Source of the DNA: Apostichopus japonicus
Taxonomy: Eukaryota; Echinodermata; Holothuroidea; Aspidochirotida; Stichopodidae
DNA length: 64,000 nucleotides
Assembly: GCF_037975245.1 (NCBI RefSeq)
Contig: NC_092563.1
Coordinates: 18,591,594 to 18,655,593, forward strand
Reading direction: 5' to 3'
Shown here piece by piece: positions 24,201 through 32,197 of the stretch. A program made the position numbers and the translations under genes. Under the pieces are notes generated by a model. That model was not told where the DNA came from. It did no database searches and saw only the letters and a program-made list of their open reading frames with translations. How positions within the stretch are numbered: position 1 is the stretch's first letter; every line of letters begins with the position of its first letter.

Positions 24201-27180
24201 TGTGGAGATGGGTTTTATGCAAATAGAGGAATTTAATGGAATAGATGAATTTTTTAAATTTTCAGGTTCTACAGATTTTATTCCCATGATTATGACTGTT
24301 AACATTGTGCAAGTGCATTCAAGTTATGATATGTGTAATAATGACAATGTGCAGTATGAAATAATGTCCACACGACACTTTGTCACTGTAAGTGGAGACA
24401 AAATGTTCTATTACGTGGAAATATGAGCACTTGTCAAACTTGAGGTTATAATACCTTTTTGAAGAAATTTCACTGACATGAATTGTTGAAACCAAACGTC
24501 TTTTGTAATAAACGTCTATAAGTGTGTAATATTTTTCTCCTTTGCAAATAGAACTGAGTTGAAACAAACATATGGAATGAGGTATTTAAGTAATGATATG
24601 ATTTCCAAGGTTACTTTTAACTCATGTAGAATTTGGTTTAAAATCCCCCTTCCAACAAATCCTTACCCTCCCCCACCAAAACAGTACGGTTTTGCAATCT
24701 TCATAAACACTTAAAACCACCTACCCAGGCAGTAGAAGCTTGTGGTAATGTATGTAGAGTTGACCAATGTTGTTGATCATGAATTTAGAGTGTATCTAGG
24801 ATTCTCTCAGAATTTCCTTCATTCTCATCAAAACAAGTAGTTGAGCAATAGAAAGGTAGATCACTGTAACCTTTGACCTGCTTCTCTAAGGATGACATCT
24901 TGGGAGGTAAACAATGTCTTACCATCAATTCACTTGGGTATTAAGTATGGCCTTCTACCTGCATGTAACTCCATTATTGCATACATGCCACACAAATGCA
25001 CACACACACACACACAGCCAATTATCCAGACATGTAGAAGAACGTTGCTACTTGGTATGCTCGTGACTCAACGTCACACACTGTGAAAAAGGATTCGTTA
25101 ATTACAGCAGGCTACTCTTAATTACATCCTTTTCCTTGTTTCTCTCCAGGAAAGAGCTGTTTCTGCAGAGAACACAATAACAACCTTGAAGAAAGAAATC
25201 AAAGCTTTGAAGGTATTATTAAGTTCGTTATTCTCCTGCCATGATTTAGTCTCTCCCTTTTCCCCTCTCCCACTCATTCTCCTCTCACACCTCTCTCACA
25301 CTACCCTCTTCTCCCACCAACCCCCACTTCCACTAATCCCACTGACACTCCCTCCCACCAACCCTGTCTCCCACCAAGCCCGCTCACACCAACCACCTCT
25401 CCCACCAATCCCCCACTTCCACCAATCCCCCTTACTGACACTCCCTCCCACCAACCCTGTCTCCCACCAAACCCTCTCACACCAACCACTTCTCCCACCA
25501 ACCCCCACGTCCACCAATCCACCACCCATCGACACTCCCTCCCACCAACCCTGTCTCCCACCAACCCCTCACACCACTCCTCACACCAACCCCCCACTTC
25601 CACCAATCCCCCACCCAACGACACTCTCTCCTATCAACTGCCTGTCCCACCACCAATTCAAATTTCAGTTTGATGGCAGGGAAGGGTTTTTATGAGAAAT
25701 ATGCTTTTTCTTGCAGTAAGTCAGTCGGTCAGTCAATTAGTTTTCATTTACATTTTATATTAACTAGTACAATTCATAACCATCAGAGAGAGTAGTGCAG
25801 GATTTTGGGATAAATCATTTGAGTTTCTAATAAAGTCGTTCTGATTGCTTCCTTCCACAGAGTGAGAACAGTACGACACTCTCAGAGAATAAGAAGTTCA
25901 AGGAAGGTAAAGATGTCTTAGAATTAAAGGAGAGAGCCCACACTGCCTCTCTCAAGCTAGCTGGAGCAGCTAAAGATGCCGAATCTAACCTTAAGTGAGT
26001 AGTAGTAGTAGTAGAAGAAGCTCAGGTTTCCTTTCGATAAAGTTTGTTTTCTTTCCATAGATTCATCCAGTACAGCCTGTTGCTGAATTTTCTTGAATGT
26101 TTTAATCCACCGTTGCCTTTCCTTTCTTTGTAAATGAAAAGTAAACAAGCAACAATAAAAAGAAGAAGTAAGTAAACAAGCAAACAGACAGCATAGTAAA
26201 TCTACCAACGGCTATATAGTGGACAAAAGAAATACATATTGTAAGGTATATATATATACCCTGACTCCTCCTCCTTCTTCTATTGACCATTTGTATGGTA
26301 AGATCGCCCAACATTGGTCCAAATTTGATCGTTTCGATAGCGTTAGTTTTTGGTCAAAAGAGGGAAGGAGGAGTCAGGTCCTGGATGGATGGTAGCCACA
26401 CCCCCCGTTTAAAGACTTGATCGATTTGAGCGTGGTGTATTAGAGGATAATGCATATGTATATGAGGTAAGTGCATGGTTAACCAATTCTCGAAACAGGT
26501 AAGTGACTTTGGGAATTTTATGTCATAGTTTGTTCAAATATTGTGAAGTTTTCAGCAGAGCATTTTTATATATATATATGTATACTGGTCCTGTGGCAAT
26601 GAACATTTTCTTCAGTCTGAAGGCAAAGTTATATACAAGCCCTTTGTTTGTTGTCCCCATTTATAGTCTGATATTACTGGCTGATCAATTTGAAAACAGA
26701 CTTTTCACAAGCTGTGCAAAACCTCATGCTGATGTGAGGCATTAGAAACTGTTTACTTTTTAGATATATCAGGGAACAGCGTAGTGTTTACATATTGTGT
26801 AGCAGTAATGAAGACCCTTAATTTTGTCCCTTGTAAACAAAATACAACAATTTCTGTTTACAAACACTGCTATTAATCATTGTACTAGTTTTAAACAAGT
26901 TTTCCATTTTGAAAGGCATTTTGCTATGTGGTACCAGTTACATTATTCCCTGTACATAGATGGTGTAGCCTAATGAATATTCAACATTTTTAATTCCCCC
27001 TTCCATATCTCTGTAAGACATACTCACCTACATATTTTTCTTTCAATATCTTCCAGGCAACTAATGGCTGGTGTCGACATTTTGAAGTTGATGGCAGAAA
27101 CGTTGGCCTGCTTCGATAAACTTTCAGAACACACGGGTGACATCAAATCAGGAAGGAAAGGTTATGGCACGGCGTTGTGA
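1717..27180 (+). CDS. ENTR1: ENTR1/SDCCAG3-like endosome-associated trafficking regulator (whole gene, 7 coding exons)
   Basis: Coding exons are 1717-1909, 4815-4924, 18874-19961, 23538-23649, 25150-25212, 25861-25994 and 27057-27180. They join in phase to 1824 nt, giving 607 residues plus TGA. Acidic motifs NPYSF (residue 13) and NPFSY (residue 73) resemble the NPFSF/EF motif of vertebrate ENTR1. Residues 102-440 are basic, Pro/Ser-rich and probably disordered. From about residue 440 a coiled coil matches ENTR1 in order: HDNSRLRSEL, VQHVEANLKRTT, ERAVSAENTITTLKKEI and a final GVDILKLMAETL segment. Vertebrate ENTR1 is known as a peripheral endosomal protein acting in recycling to the plasma membrane and in cytokinesis, with the coiled coil binding partners. 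The same role here is inference. This protein is longer than the roughly 435-residue human one, mainly through the middle region. The start ATG sits in AAGATGG, a good context. Confidence 0.85.
1910..4814 (+). other. Intron 1 of the ENTR1-like gene
   Basis: GT-AG intron in phase 1. Apart from a (GGCT)n run at 4704-4737 I see no element or exon. Confidence 0.7.
4704..4737. repeat. (GGCT)n microsatellite
   Basis: About seven tandem GGCT units, 80 bp upstream of exon 2. Confidence 0.85.
4815..4924 (+). CDS. ENTR1: ENTR1-like exon 2 (acidic NPF motif)
   Basis: Acceptor is TTCTTTTTACAG|AGG and donor is GATG|GTAAGA. Phase 1 in and phase 0 out agree with both neighbours. It encodes residues 65-101, including an Asp run followed by NPFSYKEF. 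This is the best match to the conserved N-terminal motif of ENTR1 proteins. Confidence 0.8.
8630..9345. repeat. 28-bp minisatellite with higher-order structure
   Basis: Units of about 28 bp built on CAATGACTTGAGTAGGGCAA, with a variant unit containing GAGTCTACA. A higher-order block of about 172 bp recurs (CAATGATTTGAG at 8861 and again at 9033). Several antisense open frames here are just the repeat read in frame. Confidence 0.9.
9585..9920. repeat. 36-bp minisatellite, interrupted
   Basis: Repeats of TTTAGAAAGAATGAATACAG followed by TGATATGACCTTGGAG. Two blocks, 9601-9710 and 9795-9920, are separated by an (AAT)n run at 9718-9736 and unrelated sequence. Confidence 0.85.
12194..12227. repeat. 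(TA)n microsatellite
   Basis: Uninterrupted TA dinucleotides in intron 2. Confidence 0.9.
12440..12538 (+). other. Candidate alternative first coding exon of the ENTR1-like gene
   Basis: A 33-codon open segment starting at ATG 12440 ends at GCTGAG|GTACAG, a plausible 5' splice site. It is in phase 0, the same phase as the acceptor of the large exon at 18874, so it could splice onto it in frame. The peptide is basic (starts MKEKKFTFGGKIKILKK). The frame is open upstream to 12350. Without splicing the frame stops at once (GTA CAG TAG). No family match is recognised, so this is inference only. Confidence 0.25.
12818..12931. repeat. Long inverted repeat (about 45-bp arms, short loop)
   Basis: The left arm starts GTGTAAAAGTTAAGTTGGCC and the right arm ends GGCCAACTTACTTTTACAC. 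The arms contain CCTGACGTTTCAATCCTAGC and its complement. A loop of about 30 bp separates them. The right side continues as a dispersed repeat also found at 29260-29380, so this looks like two head-to-head copies. Confidence 0.85.
13384..13830 (-). mobile_element. 5'-truncated L2/CR1-like LINE, 3' end of the reverse transcriptase ORF
   Basis: Read on the minus strand, fragments such as LPISFRIQYKLLLLTF, LTLRSPNNLYLTVPKPRLKT and SGSYLWKKV follow in order. They match the post-RT C-terminal region common to L2/CR1 LINEs. Stops and small shifts interrupt them. The 3' end is GGTGCTATATAAGTC plus an (ATT)n tail, as in L2-type elements. Confidence 0.8.
16490..17045. repeat. Tandem array with 147-bp higher-order unit
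   Basis: Two alternating subunits, about 81 and 66 bp, both start near GGCATGATATC and include ACCTAACATAAACCCTGTA. The composite unit starting at 16655 is repeated almost exactly at 16802. Flanking copies are more diverged. The minus-strand open frame here is repeat-derived. Confidence 0.88.
18874..19961 (+). CDS. ENTR1: ENTR1-like exon 3 (large, low-complexity plus start of coiled coil)
   Basis: Acceptor is CTCCTTTTGGCAG|GTT and donor is AAGAG|GTAAGG. The exon is 1088 nt with no stop in frame. It is clearly more GC-rich than its surroundings. The product is rich in Pro, Ser, Arg and Lys. A His-rich motif RERARAH[TS]HGH occurs twice, near residues 236 and 314. The end (KLRHDNSRLRSEL) starts the conserved coiled coil. 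Short antisense and shifted open frames across it are by-products of its composition. Confidence 0.85.
19962..23537 (+). other. Intron 3 of the ENTR1-like gene
   Basis: GT-AG, phase 2. AT-rich with short TA runs near 21370 and 21600 and a G-rich duplicated patch at 22340-22390. Nothing else is recognised. Confidence 0.7.
23538..23649 (+). CDS. ENTR1: ENTR1-like exon 4 (coiled coil)
   Basis: Acceptor is TTCTCCTCCAG|GAT and donor is ACAACA|GTAAGT. Phase 2 in and phase 0 out. It encodes 37 residues with heptad-like spacing (IDTMEEELKRLRLREAED) and the segment VQHVEANLKRTT, which closely parallels the vertebrate VVQQVEQNLELMT stretch. Confidence 0.85.
23650..25149 (+). other. Intron 4 of the ENTR1-like gene
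   Basis: GT-AG, phase 0. Contains a T homopolymer near 24170 and a short CA run near 25003. No element recognised. Confidence 0.7.
25150..25212 (+). CDS. ENTR1: ENTR1-like exon 5 (coiled coil, 63 nt)
   Basis: Acceptor is TTTCTCTCCAG|GAA and donor is TTGAAG|GTATTA. It is exactly 21 codons in phase 0. ERAVSAENTITTLKKEIKAL parallels the ENTR1 family block KRAVKAENHVVKLKQEIS. Confidence 0.85.
25250..25640. repeat. C-rich, strand-asymmetric minisatellite in intron 5
   Basis: Degenerate repeats of CCCTCCCACCAACCCTGTCTC and CACCAATCCCCC on the + strand, with almost no G. A larger period of about 100 bp is visible (ACACTCCCTCCCACC recurs at 25346, 25437 and 25534). Open frames on both strands here are compositional. 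Confidence 0.88.
25861..25994 (+). CDS. ENTR1: ENTR1-like exon 6 (coiled coil)
   Basis: Acceptor is CTTCCTTCCACAG|AGT and donor is CTTAA|GTGAGT. Phase 0 in and phase 2 out. It encodes 44 residues of charged helical sequence rich in Lys, Glu and Ala, ending in AAKDAESNL before the splice. Confidence 0.85.
26260..26378. mobile_element. Short TIR element (MITE-like, 119 bp) in the last intron of ENTR1
   Basis: Starts CCTGACTCCTCCTCCTTC and ends GAAGGAGGAGTCAGG. Inside, TTGACCA and TGGTCAA are also inverted. Such near-palindromic short units are typical of MITEs. No clear target-site duplication seen. Confidence 0.6.
27057..27180 (+). CDS. ENTR1: ENTR1-like terminal exon with stop codon
   Basis: Acceptor is CAATATCTTCCAG|GCA. 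It encodes 40 residues ending in GYGTAL then TGA at 27178-27180. The block GVDILKLMAETLACFDKLSE corresponds to the conserved C-terminal AETLNLVAEILKSIDRISE segment of ENTR1. A polyadenylation site was not pinned down. Confidence 0.85.
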
Positions 27181-27682
27181 GTGTGCAACCTCCATAGAAG
27201 GCATTTAGTTTCGGTGGTTCCTGGAAATTTTTTCCGCTCAAGGAGGTATCGTGGAGATTATTGCCCGCACTGAATGAAACCTCATTCTTTCAGCTCGGAT
27301 AACTAAACACGTAAACATCTCCATGTCATGTTGCGAGACGTAAAGTTGTAAATAAGATGATAAAAATGCTGCCATTTAGCATGGCCTATTTTAAAAATAA
27401 GATTAGATGGCATGGATGGGTCATGCCATAAAATTAGGAACTACAAGTGTAAAATGTTCTTGCAGTGTTCCTCTACACACAGAATCAACTAGGTTGACTT
27501 TCATCAAGGAATTTTTTTTTAACGAAAGTTTGTAATTTTCTAATGGTACGCAACTCTGTATTAATGAAGCGTACCTGTGATAGAAGATTATTATCAGACA
27601 TTTTACGATAAATGTTTCATCGTAGCAAAGTTTAGTATAGAAATGATTGAAACTCACATAGGTAGTGCTCCCAACATTTTGG

Positions 27683-28045
27683 AATAATAATAATAATACT
27701 TATAATAATAATAAAAATAATAAATATAATAATAATAGTAATAATGATGATAATAATAATAACAGTATAATAATACATTTCTAAAGTGCTGAGATTCAGA
27801 ACAAAATAACTATTCATGGTGGCGGCGCTGAACAATCCCAATGAGAGCTGAAAAGATGAGTGTTTAAAGTTGCGGCTTAAAAGAATTGATATTAGGATTA
27901 ATCTTAACGAACAATGATAATTAGTTCCAGAGACGAGAGGCTGGAGATGCAAATGACTCACGTACTTTAAAAGCAAAACATCAACTCAAGAAAGTTGGAT
28001 GGATTGAGATCGAACAGAGATTATCAAGCCCTCTCATGAACTTCT
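27683..28045 (-). mobile_element. Possible L2-like LINE 3' fragment with (ATT)n tail
   Basis: An (AAT/ATA)n run at 27683-27772 is followed by sequence with the same landmarks as the 13.4-kb LINE end: AAAGTGCTGAG, AAAAGATGAGTGTTTAAAG and TTCCAGAGACGAGAGGC. It is strongly diverged. Confidence 0.5.
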
Positions 28046-29259
28046 AGCGTGTGTGCTCTGTGCATTAGGTCATATCGAGTAGCTGATTCGATAACAGTAT
28101 TTTTTATTTCCAACACAAGATTTTATTTCCCAGTTTGTGAACCAAACCAAGTTGGACATGTGTTTAAGGCTGCAAACTAAAATAATAATGTGCTCATACT
28201 TTGTGGAAAAAGGACCAAAGGTTTGTTGTATGCAGTGTCTGTAGTTTCACTGTTTTCCAAAATCATGTGTGGACACCAGGGATTATTCTAGAAAATACTT
28301 CGCTTTTTGGGTGAACATTGTGAGAATTTGGTGAAAACTGACACACAGCTTCCAGTTTGCACCCGGCCTTTGTCACACATCACTGCATGTTTTTTCTTAA
28401 ATATATTTTTTATGTGAAAATGTGTAATTTTAGTTGTGCAAGTGGTTCCAGAAACACAGGTTTTCCACATTGACTTAATGTGTGAATTCTTTTGTGTAAG
28501 TTTACCTGTAACCACATGTGATCATATTAACAATGCTGTCACAAGTCTCATTAGATATTAAAGGGTCTCGGCTACCTATCAGTGGTTGTTTCCCCAAAGG
28601 ACCCCCTCCTAGGGATCAATCACAGTCTCCCCCCCCCCCTATTACCCTTATATCAGTGGTGAAAGTGGTAGTAGAAGCTCAGAGCTTAGGTATTAATTTC
28701 TTAGTGCTTATCTTAATGGATTGAATTAACCTAAGTTTACCTGCCAAAGCAATATTTTTTTCCAATTTTATTTTTATACGTGTTTGCCTTTGTCACCTTC
28801 TGACCTTCTGATGTCACAAGTTAACTGTGAATGTGATAAAGAAATAACAGCATACACCACTTTTAAACCATCAGGAGCTAATGTCTGGTCTTATCGGTTT
28901 ATAATCCCTCTATTTGTCATGTTACTATGCAACTCAGGACTCACCTAGGGTCATAATCTCTATGCAAATCAACTATAATCACTAGGATGATCTCATCGCT
29001 TGGAGGTACAATCCCCCCCCCCTTTGTTTTGTCTTTGTAATTTGTTTATCATTTTTAAAACCCATTTTTGATTTTTTTTTTTCTATCGTCAATTGTGTCA
29101 TTTGTTGCACACATGATTGGATATGATACGGGGGAATTAACAGACAATGGGATTTTGAAACCATAGTTTCGATGAAATGCTCATTGGGAAGGGGAACTAG
29201 CATATGGAATAGGAAAACAGCGACCTTATCATACTGTATATCGATGCTGCTGTATTAAA

Positions 29260-29460
29260 AACTTCAAAATAAAATAAAACTGTTAGCAAACTGCTTATCC
29301 ACTAGAAAGCCTGTGTAAGAGAATGTGTAAAAGTAAGTTGGCCTGATGTTTCGATCCCAGCAGGATCTTCTTCAAAGACTTAATGACAAGTAACAGTAAC
29401 AGAAGGGACAAACACACGCACAGAATACAGACAGGTTATTAAACAGGTTATTAAAACCTT
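29260..29460 (+). repeat. Dispersed repeat shared with 12.85-12.99 kb
   Basis: Contains CTGTTAGCAAACTGCTTATC, GTGTAAGAGAATGTGTAAAA and TTGGCCTGATGTTTCGATCC. These match the reverse complement of 12870-12995 with few changes. It probably belongs to a transposable-element family. Class unknown. Confidence 0.75.
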
Positions 29461-30419
29461 GTGGACTGGGGGGGGGGCCTTTTTGAGTAACTCAGGTGAG
29501 AAAGGTTCTTTTTTTTTTAAATACCATATATATATGATATGCATAGATATAGTTTTCTTATTATCATCATTTTTATGTTATTGGTAAATTTTAATATGTG
29601 TTTGATAGAAAGATATTTGCCAAAGAAGAACGGTTATTTAATACCTATAATTCTTTCCCCCAAAAAATATTGCTTTCTTAATTATATTGATTTTCATATT
29701 TTTTTTAACAGTTAACAACAAATTTTTTAATTTAAAGTTTAGGAGAAATGTTCTGTGAAGATGTATATCAGGGCTGTTTTAACAAATTAAGACGGCATTA
29801 AGTTATATTAAAAAAATTACATTAATCAAGCTGATATTTTATCAAGCATGCTCCTACAATCAAAAGACTCAAATCCTGTACAGTGATATACGGTAAATTC
29901 ACGATAATAAGAGCATTAATGTTCCTTAAAGGGTAGCAGTGATGACAATCTTGCTGATTTTGCTCAGTTGTTTAGTTCTGTCCTTCAGCTGTGTGAATCA
30001 ATCGGGGACTACTAACAAAGTTGTGGAATAGAAACTACTACATTAACATTTGATAAATGAATTATTCCCTGACATGAGAGTCAGATAGTCATACGAACCA
30101 AATCATTTGTCTATTAGACCTAGCCTAATGACCGTAGAAACTCATTCTAATGACAGGACTCGCTTTTATCTGAGGACCGGGCAGTAGATGAAACTTTATA
30201 TTGCCAATGTACCTCCTGTGAGGGGGCATCCAGTTTTTAATGGGGATCCTATGTGAGGACTCCTTATTATATTTGAAATCTTCCTGTCATGTTGGGAGGC
30301 CCTTATGAGCAGGGATCTCACTTTTGTAAGGATTGGACTGTCCCTGTCAGGAATCTCTGCTTTGTGCAACGACTACCTTAAGTGTGGGGGTTCGCACATC
30401 TGTTAGGAGTAGATCATAT

Positions 30420-30885
30420 GTGTGGATTTCCATGTATGCCTTCAGTGTGGGTGTTCCCACTTCTAGATCGTTTGTGTGGATTTCCATGTATACCTTTAGT
30501 GTGGGTGTTCCCACTTCTAGATCGTATGTGTGGATTTCCATGTATACCTTTAGTGTGGGTGTTCCCACTTCTAGATCGTATGTGTGGATTTCCATGTATA
30601 CCTTTAGTGTGGGTGTTCCCACTTCTAGATCGTTTGTGTGGATTTCCATGTATACCTTTAGTGTGGGTGTTTCCACTTCTAGATCGTATGTGTGGATTTC
30701 CATGTATACCTTTAGTGTGGGTGTTCCCACTTCTAGATCGTTTGTGTGGATTTCCATGTATACATTTAGTGTGGGTGTTCCCACTTCTAGATCGTATGTG
30801 TGGATTTCCATGTATACCTTTAGTGTGGGGGTTGCCAATTCTCTTTGGAGTAGATCGTATGTGTGGATTTCCATGTATGCCAGGG
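30420..30885. repeat. 54-bp tandem repeat, about nine copies
   Basis: GTGTGGATTTCCATGTATAC and GTGTGGGTGTTCCCACTTC recur every 54 bp (starts 30420, 30474, 30528, 30582, 30636, 30690, 30744, 30798 and, after a variant unit, 30861). Copies are nearly identical. Because 54 is a multiple of 3, long open frames appear on both strands. I do not regard them as genes. Confidence 0.92.
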
Positions 30886-31461
30886 ATTCATGAACAAAAT
30901 CAACTGACAAACCTGATCGAAAGTTGACAAGGGTTGTTTGGTTTGTGAAGTGTTTACCTTACCTTATATAGGTTGGTTTTATCCAGATTATTCCAGTTTA
31001 TAGTAAGTTGATAATTGGAGAAAAATTTGAACTGGTCTGTTTACAATTGATTTGTCAGTTCAACTTTTATCAATAGGATATTACAGCTAAAAAATGAACT
31101 GTTATTTAGTGAGTTCTAGATAAATCATTAGGAAGAAACCAAGTTTACTTGATTATTATTAATTTTTAGTTATCAAAGTGCCTTATCATTAATGAAAGAA
31201 AAATGTCACAGTTAATGTAACATATATACCTATTGCAACAACTATTGGTTATAATTATGATTGCAACAAGTTAGACTAAGGGACCAACCCACATTGTTAA
31301 TTTTACCTCACACAAGTTGCCAATTAGTTCTGTCATTACCAATTATTCCAGATGATTCTGACAATTACATCATAGAGGTAGCTTGTTAACATTGTGTGAC
31401 GAAAACTTTAAAATGGAATTTGTCTTGTGGGATTTGTGAATGGTATTGTAAGTGGGCTTTC

Positions 31462-31535
31462 TAGTAATAATAATAATAATAAATTACATTTATATAGAGC
31501 TTAATACAGCTATTCAAAGTGCTTAAAACAAATAT
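31462..31535 (-). mobile_element. L2-type 3' tail fragment
   Basis: (AAT)n followed by ATTTATATAGAGCTTAATAC and CAAAGTGCTTA resembles the reverse complement of an L2/SINE 3' end (TAAAGCGCTATATAAAT). Only the tail is visible. Confidence 0.4.
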
Positions 31536-32197
31536 ATAAGGCATAAATATATAAAAAGGCAAAGATATAACGACAATGTTACACAAAAGGTTACATCTCC
31601 TCGACTGTTCAAATTCATTAGACTACAATTTTCCAACGAATGGTTGAACGGTGGAACTCAGTGTGTACCATGCACAGGTGTGATACAGCACCTGAAAGAA
31701 AACTGTGTGCCATCTTTTGCATGCCTCTATTAACAACAATCGATTCTCTGAGTAACTTGGACATTTTTCATGATAGGAAGTGGCATTCATCATTCTACTG
31801 TTTTTTGTTAACCAATATCTTTATCAATTTTTTTTTAAAGCAAAATGTACTTAAAACCTACATGGCAATTGTGAAGCATCATCAAGAAATTATATTTATT
31901 GATAAATCTTCATTAAATTTATATCTCTATTGATAATTGCAAATGATGACCTCTGTGATCGGTCGGAGTGAGGGAGGAAGCTACGGTGGCCCATAAATTA
32001 CATTTTTCGATCCATGATGTAATTTTTCATGTTTTTTTATGTTTATAGTGATGGATAGATTTACTGCGGAGGCATGGTGCAATAACTCTTCCTTAAGCTC
32101 AATACCAGATGTAAATAAAATTTATGATATATTCTAATAATTGAAACTTTTCATTCACTTTTTGATATAATTTGGTTTTTGGTATGTTTGTTTTTTT

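Noticed and set aside
25186-25695. Pro/His/Thr-rich open frame after ENTR1 exon 5, and Gly/Trp-rich antisense frames
   Set aside because: A C-rich simple repeat inside an intron. The exon has a good donor at 25213, so reading through is not needed.
30333-30927. Long open frames on both strands (about 180-187 codons)
   Set aside because: They are the 54-bp tandem repeat read in frame. Openness on both strands follows from the period.
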